The position numbers and the translations under genes were made by a program. A stretch of 64,000 bases of DNA from NCBI RefSeq assembly GCF_051201625.1, contig NZ_CP179203.1:558001-622000 (forward strand), written 5' to 3'. The notes below the pieces were generated by a model. That model was not told where the DNA came from and made no database searches. It saw only the letters and a program-made list of their open reading frames with translations. Each line of letters begins with the position of its first letter. Positions within the stretch are counted from its first letter, which is position 1. This document shows, piece by piece, positions 25,824 through 35,443 of the stretch. The DNA is from Shimia sp051201625 (GTDB taxonomy: Bacteria > Pseudomonadota > Alphaproteobacteria > Rhodobacterales > Rhodobacteraceae).

Positions 25824-26435
25824 TCAGCGGTCGAGTTCAGATGTGTGCAACAAACCCGAGAAGGTCCAGCCGATGTGACCTGTGGCGACCACCTGAATTT
25901 CTGCCCAACCACTGTCGGACACGCGCAGCACAATTACTTGCTGATCTCTCACTAATGTTGCCAACACCGCGTGGTTTGTACCGGGACCGTCTCGCATGTT
26001 CACTCGGTCACCTTTCACAAGTTGCAAATCCCGTGACGTGGCAACGGAATTCTCTTCTTTAGGTGCCTGCGAGGTAGGAATTTTTAACTCAACTTCAGCA
26101 TTTCGTAACGTAAAATTCGGCTGGGTAAGGGAGGGAACCTGCGTGAGGTTTGGCTGGAGTGAGTTCAGGTCTTGTGAAAGCAAGTCTGGTTTGGTGGTGG
26201 GCAGCCGTCGCGTTGGTACGCTATCGGCAACCCGCTCGCTAGCCAAAGTCATTGATCCGGATGTGTTCTTTGCTCGTCGTATGGACTGATTGGAGGTTTT
26301 TCGGATAGTTTCTTTTGGAGGTTCTTCCTCTATGTCAAAATTTTCACGGATTCTTGGTTTAAACTCAGCTCCGCCACTGAGTTCATAAAAGCCCCAGCCG
26401 AGAAAAACGAAACTTACAAACACGAAGCGAGACAC
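25824..26435 (-). CDS. SH3-domain protein with N-terminal membrane anchor
   Basis: 203 aa from GTG 26435 (TTG 26438 is the alternative; GGGG spacing favours GTG). An N-terminal hydrophobic segment (FVFVSFVFLGWGFYEL) is a signal anchor. A low-complexity Ser/Thr/Pro/Gln-rich linker follows, then a bacterial SH3 domain from about residue 140: KGDRVNMRDGPGTNHAVLAT and GWAEIQVVATGHIGWTF. Such domains bind cell-wall peptides. It is divergent from parC. Confidence 0.8.
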   Translation of the reverse strand: MSRFVFVSFVFLGWGFYELSGGAEFKPRIRENFDIEEEPPKETIRKTSNQSIRRAKNTSGSMTLASERVADSVPTRRLPTTKPDLLSQDLNSLQPNLTQVPSLTQPNFTLRNAEVELKIPTSQAPKEENSVATSRDLQLVKGDRVNMRDGPGTNHAVLATLVRDQQVIVLRVSDSGWAEIQVVATGHIGWTFSGLLHTSELDR

Positions 26436-26591
26436 CAATTAACCCCGAATATGTTGATCCCATGAAATGATAAAAGGATCCTGAAAAGTGATAAGGTATC
26501 ATCGTGTCAAGATTCGGCACAGGGAAATTTTTCGCGCCATAATCCAATGCATCTGCTTTACGACTTTGAAGGCAGTCGGTATCACCGGCAT

Positions 26592-28934
26592 ATGACTGAA
26601 TTGATTGATGACGAAGACCTGCCATTGCCCGAGATTACGGAACCCTTGCGCCGTGCGATTGGTGAGCGGTACCTTACTTATGCACTCAGCACGATCATGC
26701 ACCGGGCTTTGCCCGACGCGCGCGATGGTTTGAAGCCTGTACATCGTCGAATTCTCTATGCGATGAGCCGCCTTAAGCTAGTGTCAAATGGAAAATTTCT
26801 AAAATCAGCTAAGATTTCCGGTGACACGATGGGCGACTTTCATCCCCATGGTGACGCAGCGATTTACGATGCGATGGCGCGTTTGGCGCAAGACTTTAAC
26901 GTCCGTTACCCATTGGTCGACGGTCAGGGCAACTTCGGAAACATAGATGGCGATAATCCGGCAGCCAGCCGTTACACGGAAGCGAGGATGACCTTTGTCG
27001 CCGAAGCTTTGCTGAACGGATTGGATGAGAATGCTGTTGATTTTCGCGACAACTATGATGGTCGTATCACTGAGCCGGTGGTCCTGCCGGCGGAGTTTCC
27101 AAATCTCTTGGGCAACGGTGCCAGTGGGATAGCCGTGGGTATGGCAACCAACATTCCGCCGCATAATATAGCGGAGTTGTGTGACGCTTGCCTGCATATG
27201 ATCAAAACGCCTGACGTCCGTGATGACACGTTGCTTAACTACGTTCCGGGGCCGGATTTTCCAACAGGTGGGGTCATTGTTGAGCCACGCGAAAATGTTG
27301 CGCTGGCCTATCGCACGGGGCGGGGATCTCTAAGGTTACGGGCTAAGTGGTTGCAGGAAGAAATGCCGCGAGGACAATGGCAGATTGTCGTCACAGAAAT
27401 CCCATATCAGGTTCAAAAGTCAAAATTAATCGAAAAGCTTGCAGAACTGATCCAGACCAAGAAAGTGCCGATACTGGCTGATGTGCGGGATGAAAGTACC
27501 GACGACATTCGGCTGATCCTCGAGCCACGCTCCAAGAACATCGACCCTGAATTGCTGATGGGTGTGTTGTTTCGAAACTCTGATCTCGAAGTACGTTTTT
27601 CGATGAACATGAATGTGTTGATTGACGGGGTGACGCCCAAGGTCTGCTCAATGAAAGAAATCTTGCGGGCCTTCCTTGATTTTCGTCGCGAAGTGCTGAT
27701 CCGGCGCTCAGCGCATCGGATGGAAAAGATTGACCATCGGCTGGAGGTGCTTGAGGGTTTCATAATCGCCTTTCTTAATCTTGACCGGGTAATAGATATC
27801 ATTCGATATGATGATGCTCCTAAGCAAGCACTGATGGCTGAGATTTGGGGCCTTGGACATGTCAGGGCTGCGTCGGAACGTGACTATGTCTCGCCTTTGC
27901 CGAACGAAGGCGAAGGCGAGTTAAGTGAGGTTCAAGCCGAAGCTATTCTAAATATGCGCCTTCGATCTCTAAGGCGGCTTGAAGAACTGGAACTCGTGCG
28001 AGAGCGTGATGCGCTGATGGAGGAGCGCGCCACTCTGGAAGATTTGCTGGAGGATGAGGAGCTTCAGTGGGGCCGAATTTCGGAACAATTGAGGGAGACG
28101 CGGAAGCTGTTTGGAAAGGATTGTTCGGAAGGTGCTCGGCGGACGGCGTTTGCAGAAGCAGGCCTAGTAGAAGATGTCCCCCTTGAAGCTATGATTGAGC
28201 GCGAACCTATTACAGTGGTTTGTTCCCAGATGGGTTGGGTGCGAGCACTATCGGGTCATATCGATTTAGGCCGCGAACTTAAATTCAAGGATGGTGATGC
28301 GCCGCGTTTTACTTTTCATGCTGAAACAACTGATAAACTTCTGGTTTTCACAACTAATGGACGGTTTTACACAGTCACGACATCCAATTTACCCGGCGGG
28401 AGAGGCATGGGTGAACCTTTGCGATTGATGGTCGACATACCGAATGAGTGCGAAATAGTCGACATTTTCATTCATGACCCTCAGCGAAAGCTATTGGTAG
28501 CATCTTCCGCTGGGGATGGTTTTGTCGTGGGCGAAAAGGATGTAATCGCTCAGACGAGAACTGGCAAACAAATCCTAAACGTTAAGGGCGATACTAAAGC
28601 GGTAACCTGTAAACCTGTCAGTGGCGACCATGTCGCTGTAGTATCCAAAAATGGTCGTTTCCTTGTATTTCCAATAAGCGAATTACCTGAAATGGGGCGT
28701 GGCAAGGGCGTACGAATTCAGAAATATAATATGGCGCGTGGCAGACAAGGAACGTTGGAGCTAGACGGTGGTTTGTCAGATATTACCACGTTTAAGTGGT
28801 CGGATGGTCTGAGCTGGAGTATGGGCGGTGGGAAGACCCGGCATGAGCAAGACTTGAGTGATTGGATTGGTAAGCGCGCTGGTATTGGGAAGAAAGCGCC
28901 TTACGGGTTTCCCCGCAGTTTCAAGTTTTCTTGA
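26592..28934 (+). CDS. parC: DNA topoisomerase IV subunit A
   Basis: 780 aa. Start ATG 26592 (MTELIDDEDL) fits the family; an earlier in-frame ATG at 26547 adds a dissimilar 15 residues. Breaks and rejoins DNA to unlink chromosomes with ParE. Catalytic Tyr is in SRYTEARM (about residue 128). The quinolone-pocket stretch HPHGDAAIYDAM has Ala where Escherichia coli ParC has Ser80. No GyrA-box is seen in the C-terminal domain and the length is short, both favouring ParC over GyrA. Confidence 0.93.
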   Translation: MTELIDDEDLPLPEITEPLRRAIGERYLTYALSTIMHRALPDARDGLKPVHRRILYAMSRLKLVSNGKFLKSAKISGDTMGDFHPHGDAAIYDAMARLAQDFNVRYPLVDGQGNFGNIDGDNPAASRYTEARMTFVAEALLNGLDENAVDFRDNYDGRITEPVVLPAEFPNLLGNGASGIAVGMATNIPPHNIAELCDACLHMIKTPDVRDDTLLNYVPGPDFPTGGVIVEPRENVALAYRTGRGSLRLRAKWLQEEMPRGQWQIVVTEIPYQVQKSKLIEKLAELIQTKKVPILADVRDESTDDIRLILEPRSKNIDPELLMGVLFRNSDLEVRFSMNMNVLIDGVTPKVCSMKEILRAFLDFRREVLIRRSAHRMEKIDHRLEVLEGFIIAFLNLDRVIDIIRYDDAPKQALMAEIWGLGHVRAASERDYVSPLPNEGEGELSEVQAEAILNMRLRSLRRLEELELVRERDALMEERATLEDLLEDEELQWGRISEQLRETRKLFGKDCSEGARRTAFAEAGLVEDVPLEAMIEREPITVVCSQMGWVRALSGHIDLGRELKFKDGDAPRFTFHAETTDKLLVFTTNGRFYTVTTSNLPGGRGMGEPLRLMVDIPNECEIVDIFIHDPQRKLLVASSAGDGFVVGEKDVIAQTRTGKQILNVKGDTKAVTCKPVSGDHVAVVSKNGRFLVFPISELPEMGRGKGVRIQKYNMARGRQGTLELDGGLSDITTFKWSDGLSWSMGGGKTRHEQDLSDWIGKRAGIGKKAPYGFPRSFKFS

Positions 28935-29001
28935 CCTTGTTGAGGGTGAAACATTGCAAGAAATTATTTGCATTTGGGCTGAAAACTGACCGGAGACGGC
29001 C

Positions 29002-30285
29002 GTGATTGTGGAAGATATAACTGAAACTGGTGTGGATGAATGTGATCTACATGGAAGTTCTTCGGATCACTCAGAGGTTCATTCTAATGATAGTTCGGCG
29101 ACTTTAGGTACGCTGCCTGGTGAGTTTGTTGGGCGACGATGGCGTGTTTTTTGGATGGCCTTTAAGTTTGGCATATACACCATACTGACGCTTGGATTTT
29201 ACCGATTCTGGATGAAAACGCGTTTGCGGCGTTGGTATTGGTCTTCAGTCAGGTTTGGTGGTCATCCCTTTGAATATGTTGGTGACCCTTTGGAAAAGCT
29301 ACTTGGCTTCCTGATCGCAGTCGTAATTCTTGCGTTTTATATTTGCGTGGTAAACTTAGCCTTAATGTTTGCCAGCTTTTCGTTGTTCCAAGGAGATTTT
29401 CCAGCCTACCTATTGAGCTTCTTGGGTGTTGTGCCACTGTGGTTATTTGCAGCTTATCGAGCTCGGCGTTACGTGTTGGCTCGCACACGGTGGCGAGGCA
29501 TCAGGTTTTCCCTTGATCCTGGCGCTTGGGGCTACGTTTACCGCGCTCTATGGCACTGGACGCTGACACTGGTTTCTTTCGGTGTACTATGGCCACGAAA
29601 GACTTTCTGGCTTGAGAAATATAAAACGGACCGGACATCGTTCGGATCCGCACCGTTGGAGCAACACGGCTGCTGGAGAATATTGTTTATCCCCTTTCTA
29701 CAGGTTCTGATCCCAGCGATGTGTGGCGTCGCGCTGATCATCTGGATTGGAGAGACTGGACATTTCCAAGGGGTAGAAATTGGTCTTTCCTGTATTTTAT
29801 TGTTCTGGTTTGGATTTGGAGTGGTGCATTACCAAGTCCAAGCCAAACGGCGCCTTACCGAACTGAAATCGGTTGGCGAAGCTAGCTTGACGATCAATCC
29901 AAGTGTTACTGTTGTTTTGCGAATTTATATTCTGGGTTATGGTCTCTCTGGCATTACGGCTCTAATTATTCTGGTGCCAATTTTGGTTATCGCTTTTTCT
30001 ACATTAGACTTGGTGGATGTGAACCTGAGGCTGTATCCAGAAATTTCAGCGGTTTTATCGACATGGGGTCTTACTGTTATTGGTATCGCATCTTATTTTG
30101 GGCTGTTCTTGATGTGGTCGGCTTTGACCCATGCATTTGTGACCATGCCACTTTGGCGCCATTATGCGTCCGTTTGTGAGCTTCGAGACACGGAAACTTT
30201 TTCAGTTGTTACGCAACGGCCGAGGGACGCATTTCAGGAGGCTGAAGGCTTTGCTGAGGCGCTGGACGTTGGGGCGGGGATATGA
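29002..30285 (+). CDS. DUF898 (YjgN-like) multi-spanning membrane protein
   Basis: 427 aa from GTG 29002. After an acidic cytoplasmic N-terminus, FWMAFKFGIYTILTLGFYRF starts the DUF898 domain; the pattern RFWMKTRLRRWYW and later FGVLWPRKTFWLEKYK are typical. About seven to nine hydrophobic segments follow. Function of the family is unknown. The stop overlaps the start of the M48 peptidase gene by four bases (ATGA), so the two are translationally coupled and probably work together at the inner membrane. Confidence 0.88.
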   Translation: MIVEDITETGVDECDLHGSSSDHSEVHSNDSSATLGTLPGEFVGRRWRVFWMAFKFGIYTILTLGFYRFWMKTRLRRWYWSSVRFGGHPFEYVGDPLEKLLGFLIAVVILAFYICVVNLALMFASFSLFQGDFPAYLLSFLGVVPLWLFAAYRARRYVLARTRWRGIRFSLDPGAWGYVYRALWHWTLTLVSFGVLWPRKTFWLEKYKTDRTSFGSAPLEQHGCWRILFIPFLQVLIPAMCGVALIIWIGETGHFQGVEIGLSCILLFWFGFGVVHYQVQAKRRLTELKSVGEASLTINPSVTVVLRIYILGYGLSGITALIILVPILVIAFSTLDLVDVNLRLYPEISAVLSTWGLTVIGIASYFGLFLMWSALTHAFVTMPLWRHYASVCELRDTETFSVVTQRPRDAFQEAEGFAEALDVGAGI

Positions 30286-31412
30286 GTTCAGTGATCCCTA
30301 CTGTGATCCGGGTTGGTGCGCGACCAGCGCAGCTTGACGCTTTGGGTACCTATTTCAATGGTGAAAGTGCTGAAGCTAAATCGGTAACGTTACACATAGA
30401 TGAATGTGCTAAAGCCCTTGTCATCAAATGGGATGGTGGCAAGGTAAACTGGTTACTGGCGCAAATTCAATTGGTTCCCGATCAGGCAGATCAAGACCAA
30501 CTTCTCATGGCAAATCAGATACATCCGCTGGCCCGACTGATAACTGATGAGAAGCTTATTGCACTGAGATGCCCCAACCTTCACAGATCAGTTGTACAGG
30601 TCAATAAGTGGCGAATTTTGACGTGGGCTCTCGCTGCGGTGATGGCTGTGGCGCTGATTATTTTTGTCTTGGTACCAAGAATTGCTGATAACCTCGCAGA
30701 TTTAATGCCGCCAAATGGCGAGCAGGCACTGGGCGCCGCGACTTTAGGACATATTCGTGGAGCCTTGGATCAATCCGGTACTGGGCTTTCTTTTTGCACT
30801 CATGAGGCAGGCAGGAATGTTCTCAATAATTTGACGGTACGGCTTACACCAGGCCAATCTTTGCCGGGATTATTGACCGTTCATGTGTTGAACCATGATA
30901 TGGTAAATGCTTTTGCTTTGCCCGGTGGTCAGATTGTCGTATTTAGGGGCCTTATTGAAGTCGCGGAAACACCTGAGGAACTGGTCGCGGTCATTGCGCA
31001 CGAAATCGGACATGTGGTGTCACGCGATCCGACACGACACGCGTTGCGCTCTGCAGGGTCAATTGGTGTCTTAGGCCTGCTATTTGGCGACTTTGCTGGT
31101 GGTGCGTTGCTTTTGTTTCTGGCGGAGCAGCTTATTGAGGCGCGTTACAGTCAAACCGCTGAAACTGAAGCTGATAGTTTTGCACATCAGATACTGATAC
31201 AGATTCACGTCTCACCCGCATCTCTTGGGGATATGTTCCAGCGTTTCTTGCAAAAATATGGCGAGGACGAAGGGGTGATGTCTCATTTTGTAAGCCATCC
31301 AGAAATGATCGAACGTATTGAGGCCGCACGGGCGGCTGTACCAACAAATTTCCAACCAAGAGATCTCTTGGAGGTTTCTGAATGGCGCGCGTTGAAAAAT
31401 ATATGCTCATAA
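30282..31412 (+). CDS. M48-family zinc metallopeptidase, membrane-anchored
   Basis: 376 aa. The N-terminal part (about 1-105) is soluble and lacks a signal peptide; one membrane helix follows (ILTWALAAVMAVALIIFVLV), then the peptidase domain. The zinc motif is HEIGH in VIAHEIGHVVSRD and the third ligand lies in ETEADSFA. IVVFRGLIEVAETPEELVAV is the typical lead-in. The topology places the catalytic domain in the periplasm. Related to BepA/LoiP-type quality-control proteases by domain, but the cytoplasmic head is different. Coupled to the DUF898 gene upstream. Confidence 0.9.
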   Translation: MSSVIPTVIRVGARPAQLDALGTYFNGESAEAKSVTLHIDECAKALVIKWDGGKVNWLLAQIQLVPDQADQDQLLMANQIHPLARLITDEKLIALRCPNLHRSVVQVNKWRILTWALAAVMAVALIIFVLVPRIADNLADLMPPNGEQALGAATLGHIRGALDQSGTGLSFCTHEAGRNVLNNLTVRLTPGQSLPGLLTVHVLNHDMVNAFALPGGQIVVFRGLIEVAETPEELVAVIAHEIGHVVSRDPTRHALRSAGSIGVLGLLFGDFAGGALLLFLAEQLIEARYSQTAETEADSFAHQILIQIHVSPASLGDMFQRFLQKYGEDEGVMSHFVSHPEMIERIEAARAAVPTNFQPRDLLEVSEWRALKNICS

Positions 31413-32037
31413 CGCAATTATTTCTCCCATACGCTTACGACTAGCCGCAGCAAGTTATCTTGCGTTTTGTTAAGGTTGAGGGCTCTAGTGTCGGTCTGCA
31501 TAACTATTTTTGTGCTCAGATCTATTGCACTGAGAAAACATCAACATCTCAATTTTAGCGCATTAGCGCAGTCGCGTACATTTGGCAGGAATGCCAGCGT
31601 GCAACTATTAGGTGCGAACTAATTTATTGCTCGCACAGATGTACAACTTCAGTAACGAACATCTCTCGCTAAATCACTTTGAGAGCCGAGTACTTAGCTA
31701 GAAGGGTAACATAGCTATCGGCGCACTTTGGGAGGAGGCAACGATTGATGCTACGAATTATGATTTGAGTGCAGTGTGGCAGATAGCGTATTTAAAAATT
31801 TGCCGATGCTATGGCGTTTTGAGGCAGATAAAGAAAAGATCGTTTTGTGAAGTTTAACAAAATTCCAAAACCCTGATCGACTGGCCGCCAAATATACGTG
31901 CACGGTAAAGAGGAACTCAACCACTGGCACCCCTTTACAACAAAGACAGTGAGCCAATGGAGCAGATGGAAGGCCGTAATTGCGAATTTGACTGGCATCG
32001 GATATCGAGTGCAAGAATTTTATTGGGTTTGAGAGAT
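31413..32037. other. Intergenic region, no supported gene
   Basis: 625 bases between the peptidase and a lipoprotein gene. A start-less frame near 31700-31850 reads NIAIGALWEEATIDATNYDL and on to CYGVLRQIKKRS, which is mildly protein-like but has no start codon; I treat it as possible relic or chance. Confidence 0.4.
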
Positions 32038-32658
32038 ATGAAAAAATTGACCGTGATCCTGACTACCCTATTAATCTTAGCCTCGTGCTCTGCGCCCACT
32101 GGATCAGTAGATGGGCCGATGCGAGATCTAGGAGATTTTCAGCTTGGCCACAATATTGTTGTGGCCCCTGACCTACAAAAGGGACCGTTTTCACGCGAAG
32201 CATCTAAGGAGGCGTGGATTGCTTCGATGAAGAAGGCGATCGATAATCGTTTTGGCCGCTATGATGGAGATCGTCTCGTACATTTTGGCGTAAACGTGTC
32301 TGGGTATGTTTTGGCTCAGTCTGGCGTGCCGCTGCTGTTTTCACCAAAGTCCGCATTGATCATCACGGTAACGGCCTGGGATGACCGAGCTGGAAAAAAA
32401 TTAAATGAGGAGGCGCGCGAAATTATCGTCCTGGAGACCTTCACTGGGGGATCTTTTATCGGGTCCGGTTATACAATGAGCGCGGAAGAGCAGATGGCAA
32501 ATCTAACTTATAATGCGGCGCGCAACATAGAAGACTGGATGTTTAAAAACCGAGATTGCCTGAAGGAAAATCCTACGGCAGAGGTTCTCTCTGAATGCTG
32601 GAAAACAAGTAAGGAGGAGCGGGATGAACAGCAACGGCAAATGGATGAATTGAGATAA
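32038..32658 (+). CDS. Hypothetical lipoprotein
   Basis: 206 aa. Start ATG 32038 gives a lipoprotein signal, MKKLTVILTTLLILASC, with lipobox LASC (Cys17). The longer in-frame opening upstream has no signal. The mature protein has VDGPMRDLGDFQLGHNIVVA and MKKAIDNRFGRYDGDRLVHF, which fit a secreted globular domain seen in roseobacter lipoproteins without known role. The C-terminus is charged (KEERDEQQRQMDELR). It lies directly upstream of tuf, with 99 bases between. Confidence 0.8.
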   Translation: MKKLTVILTTLLILASCSAPTGSVDGPMRDLGDFQLGHNIVVAPDLQKGPFSREASKEAWIASMKKAIDNRFGRYDGDRLVHFGVNVSGYVLAQSGVPLLFSPKSALIITVTAWDDRAGKKLNEEAREIIVLETFTGGSFIGSGYTMSAEEQMANLTYNAARNIEDWMFKNRDCLKENPTAEVLSECWKTSKEERDEQQRQMDELR

Positions 32659-32671
32659 AAATAAACCTGTC

Positions 32672-32700
32672 TTGATTTTTTGTGCGCAACCACATAAAGC
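32672..32700 (+). promoter_or_regulatory. Candidate promoter for tuf copy 1
   Basis: TTGATT, 17-base spacer, TAAAGC, about 60 bases before the start codon. The -35 is good, the -10 weak. Position is sensible for tuf. Confidence 0.4.
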
Positions 32701-32757
32701 GCCCGCCATAGGAAGAAACGGGCGACAAAGCCCCCCAACTTTTAGAAAGCGCCCATC

Positions 32758-33933
32758 ATGGCAAAGGAAAAGTTTGAGCGTATAAAGCCGCACTGTAATA
32801 TTGGAACGATTGGTCACGTTGACCATGGTAAGACGACGCTGACTGCGGCGATTACCAAGCAGTTTGGTGATTTCAAAGCGTACGATGAGATTGATGGCGC
32901 GCCGGAAGAGAAAGCGCGTGGTATCACGATATCTACTGCGCACGTTGAATATGAGACGGACGCCCGTCACTACGCACATGTCGACTGCCCTGGCCACGCT
33001 GACTATGTAAAGAACATGATCACCGGTGCTGCGCAGATGGACGGTGCAATCTTGGTTGTGAATGCGGCTGATGGCCCAATGCCTCAGACCCGTGAGCACA
33101 TTCTGTTGGGTCGCCAGGTTGGTATTCCGGCGATGGTTGTTTTTTTGAACAAAGTTGACCAAGTTGACGACGAGGAACTTCTAGAGCTGGTTGAAATGGA
33201 AGTGCGCGAACTTCTGTCTGAGTATGATTACCCGGGTGATGATATTCCGATCATTGCAGGATCTGCACTGGCAGCTCTGGAAGATCGTGACGCTAATATT
33301 GGCGCGGAAAAGATTTCTGAGCTGATGGCTGCCGTTGATGAGTATATCCCTCAGCCACCACGTGCGGTTGACGAGCCATTTTTGATGCCAATTGAAGACG
33401 TTTTTTCAATTTCGGGTCGTGGTACGGTTGTGACGGGTCGCGTTGAACGCGGCGTTATCAATGTTGGCGATGAGATCGAGATCATCGGTATCAAGGACAC
33501 CACCAAAACAACTTGTACTGGTGTTGAAATGTTCCGCAAGTTGCTGGATCGTGGTGAAGCGGGTGACAACATCGGTGCGCTGCTGCGTGGTGTGGACCGT
33601 GAAGGCGTCGAACGTGGTCAGGTTTTATGTAAGCCGGGTTCTGTAACGCCGCATACGAAGTTTGAAGCAGAAGCCTATATTCTGACCAAGGATGAAGGTG
33701 GTCGTCATACGCCGTTCTTTGCGAACTATCGCCCCCAGTTCTATTTCCGTACGACGGACGTGACTGGCACGGTCGAATTGCCGTCGGGTACCGAGATGGT
33801 GATGCCTGGTGATAACTTGAAGTTTAATGTTGAACTGATTGCACCAATCGCGATGGAGCAGGGCTTGCGCTTTGCGATCCGCGAGGGTGGACGTACTGTT
33901 GGTTCTGGCGTTGTCTCCAAGATCATTGCCTAA
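32758..33933 (+). CDS. tuf: Elongation factor Tu, copy 1
   Basis: 391 aa GTPase that delivers aminoacyl-tRNA to the ribosome. G1 GHVDHGKTT, G2 RGITI, G3 DCPGHADY, G4 NKVD and G5 SAL are all visible; domains 2 and 3 are complete. The protein equals copy 2 residue for residue. This copy stands alone with its own terminator, upstream of the tRNA-Trp/secE region. Confidence 0.99.
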   Translation: MAKEKFERIKPHCNIGTIGHVDHGKTTLTAAITKQFGDFKAYDEIDGAPEEKARGITISTAHVEYETDARHYAHVDCPGHADYVKNMITGAAQMDGAILVVNAADGPMPQTREHILLGRQVGIPAMVVFLNKVDQVDDEELLELVEMEVRELLSEYDYPGDDIPIIAGSALAALEDRDANIGAEKISELMAAVDEYIPQPPRAVDEPFLMPIEDVFSISGRGTVVTGRVERGVINVGDEIEIIGIKDTTKTTCTGVEMFRKLLDRGEAGDNIGALLRGVDREGVERGQVLCKPGSVTPHTKFEAEAYILTKDEGGRHTPFFANYRPQFYFRTTDVTGTVELPSGTEMVMPGDNLKFNVELIAPIAMEQGLRFAIREGGRTVGSGVVSKIIA

Positions 33934-33958
33934 GCCGATCTAACGGTTGCGAAAAAGG

Positions 33959-33985
33959 AAGACCGCCCAAATGGGCGGTCTTTTC
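33959..33985 (+). terminator. Terminator of tuf copy 1
   Basis: AAGACCGCCC, loop AAAT, GGGCGGTCTT followed by TTC. A ten-pair stem, 25 bases after the stop. Confidence 0.85.
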
Positions 33986-34054
33986 TATTTAAAGTGAGCC
34001 GGATGGGCCAAGGGGTGTCTACCGGGAGGCCACGTCAGGTTAAACAGAGCTTGA

Positions 34055-34429
34055 TCAGCCTACAACGTTGTGACCACGCTGCCGCATGCAGTTCCTAACA
34101 ATGCTTTCTTTGTTTGAATTTTGCTCTAATGCGCTGGCGGTTAAGCCAACAAGGGCCCCAACAGCTGCGGCATCGCGTACGTTATTACCTGTGTTATTGA
34201 ACACTGCGGCACCGACTGCGGCGACACCAGCGGATGCAGCAGTCGTGCCTCCCGCATTGCTGTCGAGTGCTCCCTGCGAGGCGGCAAGGCTTTGACATGC
34301 GGCTAAATCAGACTGGTAGGATACTCCTACAGGACCGTCGACTACGGGTGTGTAATTTGCCCCCGAATTGGCACAGGCCGCAATTGCGACTACCAGTGGC
34401 AGAGTGAGAAACGGTGAAAAGCGTAACAT
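34055..34429 (-). CDS. Small glycine/alanine-rich lipoprotein
   Basis: 124 aa. Signal ends in lipobox AIAAC (Cys19), so a lipid-anchored envelope protein. The middle contains Gly/Ala-rich segments (AASAGVAAVGAAVF, VGALVGLTASAL) like glycine-zipper lipoproteins that insert into membranes. The C-terminus holds VRNCMRQRGHNVVG. Convergent with tuf; the last 68 bases of the gene are within the tuf repeat and recur at 56339-56406. Function unknown. Confidence 0.8.
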   Translation of the reverse strand: MLRFSPFLTLPLVVAIAACANSGANYTPVVDGPVGVSYQSDLAACQSLAASQGALDSNAGGTTAASAGVAAVGAAVFNNTGNNVRDAAAVGALVGLTASALEQNSNKESIVRNCMRQRGHNVVG

Positions 34430-34606
34430 TTTAATGACCTTTGGAATTTTTGAAAGGATTGGATCAGTCTTGTAAGACTTGATTTTTGCAACTTACCAAA
34501 GACTTTTCAATGGCAAAAGAGGGAGAACAATTTGATGAAATTGTTTATTGACGAAGAACTTAAGGGAATGCGAGGCTGAAAATTCGATCTTAGTGTCGCC
34601 GAAAAC

Positions 34607-35323
34607 TCAAAGCCTGCTCACCTTGTTGGTTTTTTCGGAGCCTCGGCCGACTGCCGCGTCGGTAGCGTCAGTGACCTCATCCAGTGCTTCCTCAAGGCTT
34701 TGACGGAACTTTTCAGCCTGCTCGTCCGAAAGTTTGCGTGGAACTACTTCGGCCCACTCCTTGCCTATCAGCGCACCGTGGGTGAAGGGTAACGGCAACA
34801 TTTGCTTGTCCCAGGTTGGCAACCGTATAACGGCCCGCGTTGCAAAGCTGACAACAAACACCCGGCATCTAGTCGTTCGGGCCCACATCACAGGCACACC
34901 AGAACAAACACGTGGTGGCCCGCTTGGCCCATCTGCTGTTGCGCCGATTGAGCAACCCTCTCTTGTTAAACGCAGAACTTTACGTGAAAGGGTCACGTGT
35001 CGCTGGTTGGTCGACATTGGAACAGTCTCCCATCCGAAGCGTGTCATGATATTTCCACCCAAGCGACCGGCACGGGCAGCTGTTGTGAGAGTGCACATCC
35101 GTGCGTCAGCAGGGCCATTGAAAATAAAAGGGGCCATGATCAGGCGTTGATGCCAGAGTACGCACATCACCGCTTCGCCGTTCACAACGCAAGCGTCCAT
35201 GTCCTCTAATCCAGACCGGGTCCAGCGGGAAGTACGGAAGGCGAACCGTATGTAGGAGGCAAAAAATCCTTCGACCATGCGATTGATCCGTGGGCTATTT
35301 GCAATCTTTTTTCGCAGGCTCAA
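34607..35323 (-). CDS. DUF374 lysophospholipid-acyltransferase-like protein
   Basis: 238 aa. CVLWHQRLIMAPFIF holds the conserved His, and IGATADGPSGPPRVC is the DUF374 signature, a branch of the acyltransferase superfamily. The N-terminus (FFASYIRFAFRTSRWTR) is hydrophobic/basic and likely membrane-associated. Suggested roles are lipid A or phospholipid acylation; the substrate is not known. Divergent from tRNA-Trp. Confidence 0.85.
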   Translation of the reverse strand: MSLRKKIANSPRINRMVEGFFASYIRFAFRTSRWTRSGLEDMDACVVNGEAVMCVLWHQRLIMAPFIFNGPADARMCTLTTAARAGRLGGNIMTRFGWETVPMSTNQRHVTLSRKVLRLTREGCSIGATADGPSGPPRVCSGVPVMWARTTRCRVFVVSFATRAVIRLPTWDKQMLPLPFTHGALIGKEWAEVVPRKLSDEQAEKFRQSLEEALDEVTDATDAAVGRGSEKTNKVSRL

Positions 35324-35341
35324 AACACTATCCTTTCTGCT

Positions 35342-35370
35342 TTGGTCTTAAAACAGGACCTCAATATACA
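35342..35370 (+). promoter_or_regulatory. Candidate promoter for tRNA-Trp / secE region
   Basis: TTGGTC, 17-base spacer, TATACA, ending 73 bases before the tRNA. Both boxes are close to consensus and the position is right for a stable RNA gene. Confidence 0.55.
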
Positions 35371-35443
35371 CCAGTGCTATCAGGTAACGCCGTTTTCTCT
35401 CTTGCCTCTGGTGCTCGGCTGGAATAGGAGAAAATTAATTTGT

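Larger units (their letters stand above)
32758..34122. repeat. Long direct repeat, copy 1 (tuf plus 189 bp downstream)
   Basis: 1365 bases that match 55042-56406 without a difference at every place I compared. The match starts exactly at the start codon (bases just before differ), covers the gene, its terminator and the last 68 bases of the neighbouring lipoprotein gene, then ends. This pattern fits gene conversion between tuf copies. Confidence 0.9.

Noticed and set aside
33351..33572. Antisense frames inside both tuf copies
   Set aside because: Shadows of a highly codon-biased gene; they recur only because the tuf copies are identical.
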